From contig NZ_LNYA01000023.1 in the NCBI RefSeq assembly GCF_001467615.1, forward strand, positions 1 through 64,000: a stretch of DNA of 64,000 nt, written 5' to 3'. Shown here in pieces: positions 35,859 to 45,777 of this stretch. Source of the stretch: Legionella erythra (GTDB lineage: Bacteria > Pseudomonadota > Gammaproteobacteria > Legionellales > Legionellaceae). The translations under genes were made by a program, and so were the position numbers. Each line of letters starts with the position of its first letter. Position 1 is the stretch's first letter. The notes beneath the pieces are model-generated. The model saw only the letters and a program-made list of their open reading frames with translations, searched no databases and was not told the DNA's origin.

Positions 35859-37304
35859 TTAACCCCTTAAATCCGCACTGGCCAGGTGCCAGTTGGTCAT
35901 TTGTTGAAACTGATGGGCGACATTCAAGAGCGCCGCTTCAGCAAAATGCTTACCAATGATCTGCATGCCCACGGGCAACCCCTGACTGAAACCGGCCGGG
36001 ATGGAGATGGCAGGCAAGCCCGCGAGATTGACTGCGACGGTAAAGACATCCGCTAAATAATTTTGCACAGGGTCGCTCACTTTTTCGCCAAGCTTAAAGG
36101 CGGTTGTGGGGGTCGTGGGGCCAATAATGACATCCACTGTGTCTAATGCACTCAGCAATTCATCTTTAATCAGCCGCCGAATTTTTAAGGCTTGCAGGTA
36201 ATAATCGTCAAAATAACCCGAAGACAGAACGTAGGTGCCGGTGAGGATGCGGCGTTTGACCTCGGCGCCAAAACCCTCTGTCCGGGAGGAGGTGATGAGC
36301 TCCTTCAGGGAGCTGTTTTTGGGACTGCGATAGCCAAAGCGAATACCATCGTAACGTGACAAATTGGAAGACGCTTCAGCGCAGGCGATGACATAATAAC
36401 AGGGGACCCAAAGCGGCTGATGGCGTAAATCCAATTCAATGACTTCGGCGCCATGACTACACAAGGTTTTGACAGCAGCAAGAATGGTTTCCCGGATGCT
36501 TAAATCAACATTTTCATTGAAAAAACAACGGGGTAATCCAATGCGTAAGCCTTTAATGGGCCTGTCCAGATTGGCGGAATAGTCGGGAAGCATCTGTTGA
36601 ACCGACGTTGAATCTTTCTCATCAAACCCAGCCATTGCCTGCAGCATAAGTGCCAAATCGTCGGCACTTTGCGCCATGGGGCCGCCCTGATCAAGGCTTG
36701 AGGCATAGGCGACCATGCCGTAACGCGAGACAAGACCATACGTGGGCTTTAATCCGGAAATACTGCAAAAGGCAGCCGGTTGACGAATGGAACCACCAGT
36801 ATCAGAACCTGTCGCCAGTGGAACGAGGCCGGCTGCCACGGCCGCGGCAGAGCCGCCGGACGAACCGCCAGGAACCCGGTTTAAATCCCAGGGGTTTTTT
36901 ACTGCGCCAAAGTAACTGTTTTCATTGGCAGATCCCATGGCAAATTCATCCATGTTTGTCTTGCCGATTAGGACTGTACCTTGTTGCTGTAAACGGCTAA
37001 CCACCGTGGCATTGTAAGGGGAACGATAGTTTTCAAGCATTTTCGAGCCACAGGTCGTGCGTAAATGGCGAGTGCAGAAAATGTCTTTGTGAGCAATGGG
37101 AATGCCGGTTAAAAGGCCAAATTGCCTGGCTTTCAAGGCTTCATCTGCCAAGGCCGCTTGTTTTAAAGCGTACTCCTCATCCACAGTAATGAACGCGTTC
37201 AGCGCTGTATTATCTTCAATTGCCTTTAAGTAATGCCTGACTAATTCCACGCTGGAAAGCTGACGTTGCTGCAAGGCTAAAACCGTCTCGCGCAAAGAGT
37301 GCAT
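35859..37304 (-). CDS. gatA: Asp/Glu-tRNA amidotransferase subunit A
   Basis: 481 residues from the ATG at 37304 ([20 protein letters not shown]). The upstream extension overlaps gatC out of frame and is not family-like. The amidase-signature triad is visible: Lys in [10 protein letters not shown], cis-Ser in [12 protein letters not shown], and the Gly/Ser loop [14 protein letters not shown]. It releases ammonia from glutamine for GatB. There is 1 base between the gatC stop and its start. Confidence 0.96.
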   Translation of the reverse strand: MHSLRETVLALQQRQLSSVELVRHYLKAIEDNTALNAFITVDEEYALKQAALADEALKARQFGLLTGIPIAHKDIFCTRHLRTTCGSKMLENYRSPYNATVVSRLQQQGTVLIGKTNMDEFAMGSANENSYFGAVKNPWDLNRVPGGSSGGSAAAVAAGLVPLATGSDTGGSIRQPAAFCSISGLKPTYGLVSRYGMVAYASSLDQGGPMAQSADDLALMLQAMAGFDEKDSTSVQQMLPDYSANLDRPIKGLRIGLPRCFFNENVDLSIRETILAAVKTLCSHGAEVIELDLRHQPLWVPCYYVIACAEASSNLSRYDGIRFGYRSPKNSSLKELITSSRTEGFGAEVKRRILTGTYVLSSGYFDDYYLQALKIRRLIKDELLSALDTVDVIIGPTTPTTAFKLGEKVSDPVQNYLADVFTVAVNLAGLPAISIPAGFSQGLPVGMQIIGKHFAEAALLNVAHQFQQMTNWHLASADLRG

Positions 37305-37305
37305 A

Positions 37306-37602
37306 TTATGTTCCTGAATCGATGACTTTAGGGACCAGATAAAATCCTTCTTCAAACAAAGGGGCCAGTTGTTCAAGTTCGTCCACGCAGTTTCTTTCGG
37401 TGATTTCATCATCACGTAAACGTTGATGAAGCGCGTACGGATGAAAGAGAGGCGCCACGTGGCGCGTATCGACCTGCCGTAATTCGGCAACGAAATCAAT
37501 AATGCCATTGACTTCCTGAGCGAGGGAGAGGCTCTCTTCACCATCGCTGTCGAGATAGGCTAATTCAGCAATAGCCTGTAATTCTTTTGAGGAAATGGTC
37601 AT
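37306..37602 (-). CDS. gatC: Asp/Glu-tRNA amidotransferase subunit C
   Basis: 98 residues from the ATG at 37602, with GGAG 8 bases upstream; an open extension of 52 residues has no such site. It has [37 protein letters not shown] and the typical RLRDDE and [11 protein letters not shown] stretches near the end. GatC stabilises the GatA-GatB interface. It is the first gene of gatCAB and diverges from trpEG. Confidence 0.94.
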   Translation of the reverse strand: MTISSKELQAIAELAYLDSDGEESLSLAQEVNGIIDFVAELRQVDTRHVAPLFHPYALHQRLRDDEITERNCVDELEQLAPLFEEGFYLVPKVIDSGT

Positions 37603-37719
37603 TAAAACTCCAAAAGTAAAACGATAACCTGGATTTGCGGCGGATTGTATAGTGAACAGAAAAATCGCTGGTGATGCAAGAATTATTCGAGCGATTGTAT
37701 CATCCCCGCATTCCTTTTG

Positions 37720-37747
37720 TTGCAGAGAACATGTTTTAAAGTAGAAT
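37720..37747 (+). promoter_or_regulatory. Promoter of trpEG
   Basis: TTGCAG (37720-37725) and TAGAAT (37742-37747) are separated by 16 bases. A start near 37754 lies downstream of the ATG at 37746 and so favours the ATG at 37776. No Trp-rich leader peptide or attenuator is seen. Confidence 0.5.
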
Positions 37748-37775
37748 GCTTTTATCACCCATCAATCGGATTGTT

Positions 37776-39920
37776 ATGTTGCAGCAGATTAAAACCCGGG
37801 GCGGTTTGTACATTGAATACGAGCAGCAGACCCTCGCCTACGACAATGCCATCGAACCATTGGTTGAAAAACTGGATTCGCAGCGCGGTGCCTTGTTTGC
37901 CTCAAGCTTTGAATACCCCGGGCGTTACACCTGCTGGGATATTGGTTTTATTAATCCCCCGCTCGCTATTATCTGCAAGCAGCCGCACGTTTATCTGCAG
38001 GCCTTAAACAAACGCGGAGAAGTGCTGTTAACCATTGCTGCCTTGGCGCTTAAGACGTGTGAGGACGTTGATATTCTGAAACAGACAGAAAAAGTCCTCC
38101 AGGTGCAAATTAAGCCGACTGATCGTGTATTCAGCGAGGAAGAGCGCAGCTTGCAACCATCCATTTTCACGGTTATCCGGGTTTTGCTGAATTTTTTTAA
38201 ATCCCCCCTTGAGCCTTATCTCGGTCTTTATGGCGCCTTTGGCTATGATTTGATTTTTCAGTTTGAATCACTGGCGCAGACGAAAGTACGGGAAGCGGAT
38301 CAGCGGGAAATGGTGCTTTACCTGCCGGATGAAATTTATGTCGTCAATCATCGCAAGGAAGAGGCTTTTGTTCGCCGCTACGATTTTCAATACCAGGGAA
38401 AATCCACGTTGTCGCTGCCGCGCGATGGCGCATTCAAACCCTATGAGGCGACGCATAAACCGGAAAAAACAGGCGATCACGAACCCGGTGAGTATGCCAG
38501 AGTTGTCGATGTGGCCAAGGAACGGTTTGCCTGTGGCGATCTCTTTGAAGTGGTACCCAGTCAGATTTTTTATGCGCATTGTCCCGAACAGCCTTCGGCC
38601 ATTTTTCGCCGCATGCGCAAAGCGAACCCCTCTCCCTATGGTTTCCTGATTAATCTTGGCGATGACGAGTATTTAGTCGGTGCCTCACCGGAAATGTATG
38701 TGCGTGTGCAGGGCCGCATGGTAGAGACTTGCCCTATATCCGGAACGATTAAACGCGGTGCCGATGCCATTGAAGATGCAAAAAACATCCAAACCTTACT
38801 TGATTCGGAAAAAGAAGCTTCGGAATTGACCATGTGTACCGATGTCGATCGCAATGATAAATCCCGTATCTGCGAGGCGGGAAGCGTGCAGGTAATAGGG
38901 CGCCGCCAGATTGAGATGTATTCACGCCTCATTCATACGGTTGATCATGTGCAGGGGGTGTTGCGTAAAGAATTTGACGCGGTTGATGCTTTTTTGACGC
39001 ACATGTGGGTGGTGACGGTGACCGGCGCCCCCAAATTGTGGGCGATGAACTTCATTGAGACCCATGAAAAATCACCGAGGCGGTGGTATGCGGGCGCCGT
39101 GGGCTGGTTTGGCTTTGATGGTAATTTAAATACGGGCCTTGTCCTTCGTACCACGCGGATTAAACAGGGCATTGCCGAAATTCGGGTAGGAGCAACCCTG
39201 CTTTATGATTCCGTGCCGCAAGCCGAGGAAGAGGAAACGCGGCTTAAAGCTTCCGCCTTTCTCGATGTGGTTCAAAATAAAACCAAAAGTGAGGCGCCGC
39301 ATCGTGCCGAATACCCCGGGCTTGGGCGGCGTGTGTTATTAGTCGATCATCAGGATTCCTTCGTCCATACGCTGGCTAACTACTTGCGTCAATCAGGTGC
39401 GGAAGTGACCACTGTCCGATCGAATCTTGTCATTGATTATTTACAGGATTCGGTCTTTGATTTGGTGGTGTTATCACCTGGTCCCGGCAGGCCCTCTGAT
39501 TTCAAGGTGGCACAGACGATAGAGTCTGTACTGGCCCGCGGCATTCCCTTGTTTGGCGTTTGTTTGGGCTTGCAGGGAATGGTGGAGTATTTTGGCGGTG
39601 AATTGAGTGTTCTAGATTACCCCATGCATGGCAAGGCCTCACACATTCTTGTCAAGGAGGAAGGAGGGCTATTTGCCGGATTAGGGCCATCATTTACAGC
39701 AGGCCGTTACCATTCCCTGTACGCTCGTCAGGAATCGATGCCTAAAGCCTTAAAGGTAACCGCTGTCAGTGAGGATGGTATTATCATGGCCATTGCTCAC
39801 CGCAACTTGCCGGTTTATGCCGTGCAATTTCATCCTGAAACCATTTTATCCATGCACGAACAGGCAGGGCAGCGCATTATCAACAATCTGATGGAGATGA
39901 TTGGCAGCGATGAAGAGTAA
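37776..39920 (+). CDS. trpE(G): Fused anthranilate synthase (TrpE-TrpG)
   Basis: 714 residues from the ATG at 37776 (MLQQIKTRGGLYIEYEQQ). The first about 510 residues are the chorismate-binding TrpE part: SPEMYVRVQGRMVETCPISG, DKSRICEAGSVQV and AGAVGWFGFDG. The last about 190 form the glutaminase: VLLVDHQDSFVHTL, LSPGPGRPSDF, nucleophile in FGVCLGLQG, and AVQFHPETIL. It makes anthranilate from chorismate and glutamine. The single-chain type is best known from alphaproteobacteria and also occurs in Legionella-like genomes. The ClC gene overlaps its end. Confidence 0.93.
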   Translation: MLQQIKTRGGLYIEYEQQTLAYDNAIEPLVEKLDSQRGALFASSFEYPGRYTCWDIGFINPPLAIICKQPHVYLQALNKRGEVLLTIAALALKTCEDVDILKQTEKVLQVQIKPTDRVFSEEERSLQPSIFTVIRVLLNFFKSPLEPYLGLYGAFGYDLIFQFESLAQTKVREADQREMVLYLPDEIYVVNHRKEEAFVRRYDFQYQGKSTLSLPRDGAFKPYEATHKPEKTGDHEPGEYARVVDVAKERFACGDLFEVVPSQIFYAHCPEQPSAIFRRMRKANPSPYGFLINLGDDEYLVGASPEMYVRVQGRMVETCPISGTIKRGADAIEDAKNIQTLLDSEKEASELTMCTDVDRNDKSRICEAGSVQVIGRRQIEMYSRLIHTVDHVQGVLRKEFDAVDAFLTHMWVVTVTGAPKLWAMNFIETHEKSPRRWYAGAVGWFGFDGNLNTGLVLRTTRIKQGIAEIRVGATLLYDSVPQAEEEETRLKASAFLDVVQNKTKSEAPHRAEYPGLGRRVLLVDHQDSFVHTLANYLRQSGAEVTTVRSNLVIDYLQDSVFDLVVLSPGPGRPSDFKVAQTIESVLARGIPLFGVCLGLQGMVEYFGGELSVLDYPMHGKASHILVKEEGGLFAGLGPSFTAGRYHSLYARQESMPKALKVTAVSEDGIIMAIAHRNLPVYAVQFHPETILSMHEQAGQRIINNLMEMIGSDEE

Positions 39921-41208
39921 AGTCCTCAAAATTTATGCGGTGGCAATTCTACTGGGTATTTTGACCGGGATTATCGGTTCTTATTTTCAGATAGCGATTA
40001 CTTATTTAAGCCGCCTGCTGAGTATGATTATTAATGGTTCTGAGCATCTTGGCATACCTGGGGCACTGACGTCCATGATGTTATCCATGCTGCTCGTCTA
40101 CCTGGCCTGGTTGATGGTCAAAAAAATTGCTCCCGAAGCGTCTGGTAGCGGTGTGCAGGAAATTGAAGGGGCATTGCTCCATGAGCGGAAAATTTTCTGG
40201 CAACGGTTGTTGCCGGTGAAATTCATCGCCGGTGTGATGTCGATCAGCGCCAGCATGGTGGTTGGACGTGAAGGGCCTACCATTCAGATGGGCGGTAATC
40301 TGGGCGAGATGCTGGGGCAATGGCTGCGTATCCCCAGGCGCCGTCGCGATACCCTCATTGCCGCCGGGGCGGCTTCCGGATTGGCCACCGCCTTTAATGC
40401 GCCTTTAGCCGGGGTCTTGTTTGTCATCGAAGAAATGCGTAACCAGTTTAATTTTACGTTTACCAATTTTAAAATGGTTGCTATTGCCTGTGTGATGGCT
40501 ACCATTGTCAGCCATTGGCTTGTGGGAGCGGGGCCTGCGATTGCCATGAGTGTTTTTGCCTTGCCCAGCTTGAAATCATTGTGGCTGTTTTTTATTTTTG
40601 GCTTGTTAGCGGGGCTTGCCGGACTCGTTTTTAATCTTGTACTGATGAAAAGTTTGAGTTTAAAAGATCGGTTGTCGGATGTTGCTCAGGGCATTTATGC
40701 CTTAATTCTCGGGGCCGTCGTCGGGCTGTTGGCTTACTGGTATTCACCCATCGTTGGCGGCGGCTATGAAATCATTCATCAGTCATTGACACTGTCGCCG
40801 CCTGCCAATGTGTTGCTGCTACTCATTGGGTTGCGTTTTGTCATGACTATGCTGTGTTACAGCAGCAGTGTGCCGGGCGGGATCTTTGCACCGATGCTTG
40901 CTTTGGGCACCTTGTTTGGTCTTGCCTCCTATTATGTGCTGATTTTAATCATGCCGGACACCACCATTCATCCGGGCATGTTTGCCGTCGCAGGCATGGG
41001 TGCTTTGTTTTCCGCCGCGGTCCGCTCTCCGTTAACAGGCATTGTGCTGGTGGTGGAGATGACCCAGAATTACCTGCTGATTCTGCCCATGATGGTCACC
41101 TGCCTGACGTCGACCACCGTGGTGCAATTGGCAAAAAATCCACCGATTTATGCCCAGTTATTAAAACGCACACTGACTTTGGCTCGCGCACCGACTTTGC
41201 GCGGCTAA
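39910..41208 (+). CDS. clcA: ClC-family chloride/proton antiporter
   Basis: 432 residues from the ATG at 39910, inside the last codons of trpEG; a TTG 9 bases earlier is possible. Family signatures are GSGVQEIE (79-86), GREGPTIQMG with gating Glu121, and SSVPGGIFAPML. The segment FVIEEMRNQF carries the Glu that passes protons in E. coli ClcA, so exchange rather than a channel is likely. About ten or more hydrophobic helices are visible and there are no CBS domains. It is probably for acid resistance, as inferred from the family. Confidence 0.9.
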   Translation: MKSKVLKIYAVAILLGILTGIIGSYFQIAITYLSRLLSMIINGSEHLGIPGALTSMMLSMLLVYLAWLMVKKIAPEASGSGVQEIEGALLHERKIFWQRLLPVKFIAGVMSISASMVVGREGPTIQMGGNLGEMLGQWLRIPRRRRDTLIAAGAASGLATAFNAPLAGVLFVIEEMRNQFNFTFTNFKMVAIACVMATIVSHWLVGAGPAIAMSVFALPSLKSLWLFFIFGLLAGLAGLVFNLVLMKSLSLKDRLSDVAQGIYALILGAVVGLLAYWYSPIVGGGYEIIHQSLTLSPPANVLLLLIGLRFVMTMLCYSSSVPGGIFAPMLALGTLFGLASYYVLILIMPDTTIHPGMFAVAGMGALFSAAVRSPLTGIVLVVEMTQNYLLILPMMVTCLTSTTVVQLAKNPPIYAQLLKRTLTLARAPTLRG

Positions 41209-41275
41209 ATTTCATTCGCAAAATGAAAACCGTTCGTTATATACTTTTGCTCATAACCGGCAACCCAGTGGATTA

Positions 41276-42154
41276 ATGCTTAACTATCGACATAATAAAA
41301 AACTCGCTTTTCTTTTTATTATCCCGCAGCTGACGGTTACCCTGTTGTTTTTTATTTGGCCTGCTTTAAGCGCTATTCTGCAATCGTTATTTTTCAGCGA
41401 TGCCTTCGGGTTGCACAAACAGTTTGCCCGTTTGGTTAATTTCAGTGATTTACTGGCTGATCCAGGGTATGGAAAGGCCGTGCTGGTCACATTAGTACTG
41501 GCGTTTTTTATTACCCTGTTCACCATGGCGTTTGGCTTGTTGCTGGCACTCCTGGTGAGCGGGCGGCGTCGAAGCCAGGCGCTTTATAAAACCCTAATCC
41601 TTTGGCCTTATGCGGTTGCCCCTGCCGTCGCGGCCATTCTCTGGCGTTTTCTCTGCCAACCCACCATGGGCTGGCTCGCCAGTTTATTCCAACGATTAGG
41701 CTTTGATTTCAATTACCTCATCCATGGACGGCAGGCCTTGGCCGTGGTTATTTTGACAGCCGGTTGGCAACAATTAAGTTATAATTTTCTATTCTTTTTT
41801 GCTGCCCTGAAAGCAATCCCTCCGTCGCTTATCGATGCCGCCATTATTGATGGTGCTTCGGCTTGGCGCCGTTTTTGGCAGGTTATTTTCCCTTTGTTGT
41901 CGCCAACGACTTTTTTCCTGCTGATTATGAATCTGATTTATGCTTTCTTTGATACCTTTGGCATCATTGATGTAATGACTGGCGGCGGTCCGGATAATGG
42001 GACAACCACCTTAATCTATAAGGTATATAAAGATGGTTTTGTCGGCATGGATCCAGGGAGTTCCTCGTCGCAATCCGTGGTGCTCATGCTTATGGTAGTT
42101 GCTCTGACGCTGTTGCAATTTCGTTACCTTGAGAAAAAGGTGCATTACGAATGA
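41276..42154 (+). CDS. ugpA: ABC transporter permease, UgpA-like
   Basis: 292 residues with six hydrophobic helices. The permease EAA loop DAAIIDGASAWRRFWQV is present, and TGGGPDNGTTTLIYKVY, typical of the MalF/UgpA class, is near the end. It probably imports glycerol-3-phosphate or a phosphodiester, with UgpE and UgpC. The ATG overlaps the TAA of a 17-codon open frame (41223-41276) that follows clcA. No substrate-binding protein gene is adjacent. Confidence 0.85.
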   Translation: MLNYRHNKKLAFLFIIPQLTVTLLFFIWPALSAILQSLFFSDAFGLHKQFARLVNFSDLLADPGYGKAVLVTLVLAFFITLFTMAFGLLLALLVSGRRRSQALYKTLILWPYAVAPAVAAILWRFLCQPTMGWLASLFQRLGFDFNYLIHGRQALAVVILTAGWQQLSYNFLFFFAALKAIPPSLIDAAIIDGASAWRRFWQVIFPLLSPTTFFLLIMNLIYAFFDTFGIIDVMTGGGPDNGTTTLIYKVYKDGFVGMDPGSSSSQSVVLMLMVVALTLLQFRYLEKKVHYE

Positions 42155-42978
42155 CCCTCTCGCGTGTTGTCTCTCATGTTTTTCTCTGCTTTTTCATTGC
42201 CGGTTTGTTTCTGCCCCTGTATATGGCGTTGGTAGCAGCCAGTCATGATGGCGGCGCCATGATGCATGCTCCGTTGCCCTTATTGCCTGGAACGGCTTTA
42301 TGGGACAACATCAAAACCATATTGACGGAGGGGATTGCGGCGACCGGAGGGCAGCCGGTATGGCGTATGTTGCTGAATAGTTTGTTTATGGCGGTTTTAA
42401 TTGCCGCAGGCAAAATTACGCTGGCGCTTTTTTCAGCCTTCGCACTGGTTTATTTTGCTTTACCAGGGAAAAAACTGATGTTTGCTCTGATTTTTTCAAC
42501 CATGATGCTGCCGGTCGAAGTTCGTATTGTGCCGACGTTCCAGGTGATTGCGTCATTGTCCTGGTTAAATACCTATGCCGGTTTAACGCTGCCCTTGATG
42601 GCATCGGCAACGGCTACATTTTTATTCCGTCAGTTTTTTAAAACCATCCCGACTGAATTGGTGGATGCGGCCAAACTGGATGGGGCAGGGCCGTGGCGAT
42701 TCTTTAGAGATATTTTACTCCCTCTCTCCATGACACAAATCGCAGCCTTGTTTATTATCTTGTTTGTGTATGGGTGGAATCAATACCTGTGGCCACTGGT
42801 AATTACCAGTGATAGCAGCAAGGCAACGATTGTAATGGGTATTCGGTATTTAGCCGGCGTTGCTGATCAGATCCCGCAATGGCATTATATTATGTCTGTT
42901 GCCTTAGTGGCGATGTTGCCGCCCTGTTTGGTGGTCGTGCTCATGCAACGGTGGTTTGAAAAGGGGTTAATTCATTAA
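42151..42978 (+). CDS. ugpE: ABC transporter permease, UgpE-like
   Basis: 275 residues with six hydrophobic helices and the EAA loop DAAKLDGAGPWRFFRDILLP. The tail GWNQYLWPLVITSD and the motif MGIRYLAGVADQIPQW match the UgpE/MalG class. The start overlaps ugpA as ATGA and the stop overlaps ugpC as TAATG. It forms the second half of the membrane channel. Confidence 0.87.
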   Translation: MTLSRVVSHVFLCFFIAGLFLPLYMALVAASHDGGAMMHAPLPLLPGTALWDNIKTILTEGIAATGGQPVWRMLLNSLFMAVLIAAGKITLALFSAFALVYFALPGKKLMFALIFSTMMLPVEVRIVPTFQVIASLSWLNTYAGLTLPLMASATATFLFRQFFKTIPTELVDAAKLDGAGPWRFFRDILLPLSMTQIAALFIILFVYGWNQYLWPLVITSDSSKATIVMGIRYLAGVADQIPQWHYIMSVALVAMLPPCLVVVLMQRWFEKGLIH

Positions 42979-44069
42979 TGGCTACAGTCGAACTGGTGAA
43001 TATCAGCAAATACCATGGGCAACACCGAATACTTGAGCAAATCAGTTTAAGCATTGAACAAGGCGAATTTGTGGCGGTGGTGGGGCCTTCTGGCTGTGGC
43101 AAATCAACCCTGCTGCGTTTAGTGGCTGGTCTTGATACCGTAACCTCTGGAAAAATCCTGATTGATAATCAATGCGTCAATGAAATTCCCCCAGCCAAAC
43201 GCAACATGGCCATGGTTTTTCAGAACTATGCCTTGTATCCCCACATGACGGTGTTTGAGAACATGGCTTATGGTTTAAAAATGCGCGGCGTCAAAACACT
43301 TGAAATCGATGCCCGTGTCAAGGCGGTGGCGGCTATGCTTCAGCTCTCCGATTATCTGACGCGCCTGCCACGGGCATTATCCGGCGGACAAAAGCAACGC
43401 GTGGCCATGGGGCGGGCCATTGTTCGTTCGCCTTCCGTGTTTCTATTTGATGAACCCTTGTCGAATCTGGATGCCAAATTGCGTACGGAAATGCGCCATG
43501 AAATTAAAAAGTTGCATCAGCAATTAAAAACAACTTGCCTGTACGTCACCCATGATCAAACAGAAGCCATGACCATGGCGTCAAGAATACTGGTGTTAAA
43601 TGAAGGCCGTATCGAACAGATTGGCGCACCACAGACACTGTACCAACAACCGGCTTCCCTCTTCGTTGCCGGATTTACCGGACATTACCCAATTAACTTT
43701 TTATCAGGTACTATTGATTTGGCATCCAGACAAATCATCACGGCAATCGGTGTTTCTTATCCGTTGCCTGAGCATGTGACGCCAGGGTCCTGCGGCAATG
43801 AAGTCATTCTTGGCGTCAGGCCTGAAAACCTGGAAATGGCAGCGCCTGACGAGTTAGGGGCTATTCCTGTCCATATTGATTTTATTGATAACATGGGCAG
43901 TGATAAACTGATTCATACTCGAAGTCATTGCGGCCGCGCCAGTTTTTCGGTACGAACCTCTGCAGATACCGATATCTGCGAAGGGCGTGCGGCGATAAGT
44001 TTAAATCTGAAACAGGCCCATCTGTTTGATAAAAACACAGGTAAGAGGCTGGGAGGGTGGAATGGCTAA
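42978..44069 (+). CDS. ugpC: ABC transporter ATPase, UgpC-like
   Basis: 363 residues. It has Walker A GPSGCGKST, signature LSGGQKQRVAMGRA, Walker B VFLFDEPLSNLD, and H-loop THDQTEAMTM. A C-terminal TOBE regulatory domain (from about 240) has VILGVRPENLEM. MalK/UgpC type. It ends 8 bases inside the next gene, so the DUF1189-type gene is co-translated. Confidence 0.88.
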   Translation: MATVELVNISKYHGQHRILEQISLSIEQGEFVAVVGPSGCGKSTLLRLVAGLDTVTSGKILIDNQCVNEIPPAKRNMAMVFQNYALYPHMTVFENMAYGLKMRGVKTLEIDARVKAVAAMLQLSDYLTRLPRALSGGQKQRVAMGRAIVRSPSVFLFDEPLSNLDAKLRTEMRHEIKKLHQQLKTTCLYVTHDQTEAMTMASRILVLNEGRIEQIGAPQTLYQQPASLFVAGFTGHYPINFLSGTIDLASRQIITAIGVSYPLPEHVTPGSCGNEVILGVRPENLEMAAPDELGAIPVHIDFIDNMGSDKLIHTRSHCGRASFSVRTSADTDICEGRAAISLNLKQAHLFDKNTGKRLGGWNG

Positions 44070-44937
44070 ACACAATAAAGCACTGCGTGATGTCGATGCG
44101 CCGTTTTACAGTTACTGGCAGGCGCTTTATCTGTCATTTTTCAGTCGTCGTTTGTATGTCGATGTCGGCAAGCGCTGGAAGGGTTATGGCATACTGTATC
44201 TTTTATTATTGATGTTTATTGTCACCCTGCCATTTGCTTTAAGAGTGACCCTCGATTTTAATCGCTTCTTTGATTATCAAATCTTGGAGCCCATGCAGAA
44301 ACTGCCAAAATTTTATGTGCAGAACGGGAAAGTGTCTCTGGATAAACCCATGCCTTACCTGATAAAAAACAGTAAGGGGGACGTGGTTTCCATCATTGAT
44401 ACAACCGGGGCGATTACCCGTATTGATGATCGCTATCCGCACCTGTCCGTACTGGTAACGGCCAATCAGATTATTTACCGCCTACCCACCCCACAATTCT
44501 TTTTTGCCTCGGCGAACAAAAAGCAGGAAAGCCCGATTTATATCCAGGAGTTGAGTAAAGGCATGAACGAGGTGTTCAGCGGTGAAGAATTAAGCAAGTC
44601 CTCTGGGATTGAGAGGCTTAAAATATTATCGGATGCCACCATTTACCCAACGATTGTTCTCATGTTTACTATCATTTACCTGGCTTTCTTCCTGGTGTTT
44701 GCATTAATGGGGCAGTTTGTCGCCAAACTATTTATGAAGTTTTCGCTCACCTATAAACAATCCTGCCGCTTATTGATTGTTGCATCGACCCCGCAAATCA
44801 CGGCACTGGTCATTTTTCTAACGTTAAACTGGGTATTTTATGGCTTTGGCTTCTTTTTGATTGTCTTGTTTGCCGCCTACTTCAGTTTTGCTGTCTTGTC
44901 GCTGAAACGCGAAAGCCATAAGCTGGTGGTTTCGTGA
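44062..44937 (+). CDS. DUF1189-like membrane protein
   Basis: 291 residues from the ATG at 44062, with GGGAGG upstream; an earlier ATG lies deeper in ugpC. It opens with YWQALYLSFFSRRLYVDVGKR, typical of DUF1189. Then come one helix (LLLLMFIVTLPFALRV), a periplasmic beta-like region (SPIYIQELSKGMNEVFSGEE), and about three more helices at the end. Function is unknown. The position after ugpC is suggestive of envelope work but proves nothing. The hydrolase gene overlaps its stop (GTGA). Confidence 0.72.
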   Translation: MAKHNKALRDVDAPFYSYWQALYLSFFSRRLYVDVGKRWKGYGILYLLLLMFIVTLPFALRVTLDFNRFFDYQILEPMQKLPKFYVQNGKVSLDKPMPYLIKNSKGDVVSIIDTTGAITRIDDRYPHLSVLVTANQIIYRLPTPQFFFASANKKQESPIYIQELSKGMNEVFSGEELSKSSGIERLKILSDATIYPTIVLMFTIIYLAFFLVFALMGQFVAKLFMKFSLTYKQSCRLLIVASTPQITALVIFLTLNWVFYGFGFFLIVLFAAYFSFAVLSLKRESHKLVVS

Positions 44938-45725
44938 AAGAGCCTCTTCACTTCGCCCATGGCAATGGCTTTCCTTCACGCTGCTATAGCCAGCTGCTCA
45001 ACGCATTGGGTGAGGATTTTGATTGCTACTACATTGATAAGGTTGGGCATAACCCCAAATACCCGGTGACGGAAAACTGGCCTTTTCTGGTGGAGGAGGT
45101 GCTGGACAGCATTAAACGGCAAATCAACCAACCCGTGATTGCGGTGGGCCATTCACTGGGCGGTGTCTTGAGCCTGCTCGCAGCCATCCAGGAGCCTGCA
45201 CTGTTCAAGGCGGTGATTATGCTCGATTCGCCCTTGCTGGGACGCTTGAAATCCAGCATGCTCCGTTTAGCGAAAGTACTTGGCTTTATCGATCACATTA
45301 CCCCGGCATTCAGAACACGCGGACGCCGGCGTAAATGGCCAACGCAAGAGCAGCTCATGGCTTATCTCAAAGACAGACCTTTATTCAAAACCTTTAGCGA
45401 TGCTTGTCTTCAGGATTATATCGAACATGGGCTGTACCGTGATGAAGAAGGGTATCATTTGGTATTTGACAGCCATATTGAATATCAGATTTACCGAACC
45501 ATTCCTCATCATCTGCATCAGTATGCCGGTCAATTGACTGTGCCTGCGGCGCTCATTTATGGCACTGAGAGTTACGTGGTGGATCGATTCGATGTGCGCT
45601 ACATGAAAACGCATTATCATATTGATTGCTTTAAAATGCGGGGAACTCATATGCTGCCTATGGAGAGACCGGAATTAACCGCCAGAGAGGTTATTCATGC
45701 GTTGGATGTTATACTTAACAGATGA
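44934..45725 (+). CDS. Alpha/beta hydrolase
   Basis: 263 residues from a GTG start overlapping the upstream stop (GTGA). It has the oxyanion HGNGFPSRC, nucleophile Ser74 in GHSLGG, and a catalytic His in MRGTHMLPMERPE, with a cap region in the middle. No signal peptide. The substrate is unknown; given the Ugp-type genes before it, a glycerophospho-ester or lipid ester is a guess. It ends about 50 bases before fadE. Confidence 0.82.
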   Translation: MKEPLHFAHGNGFPSRCYSQLLNALGEDFDCYYIDKVGHNPKYPVTENWPFLVEEVLDSIKRQINQPVIAVGHSLGGVLSLLAAIQEPALFKAVIMLDSPLLGRLKSSMLRLAKVLGFIDHITPAFRTRGRRRKWPTQEQLMAYLKDRPLFKTFSDACLQDYIEHGLYRDEEGYHLVFDSHIEYQIYRTIPHHLHQYAGQLTVPAALIYGTESYVVDRFDVRYMKTHYHIDCFKMRGTHMLPMERPELTAREVIHALDVILNR

Positions 45726-45777
45726 CGTGTAAAATATAAAAATAATGTGGAAGGCTATTTATTAAAAGGAGAGAACT

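Noticed and set aside
37603-37775. Possible Trp attenuator before trpEG
   Set aside because: No short frame with Trp codons in tandem and no alternative hairpins were seen.
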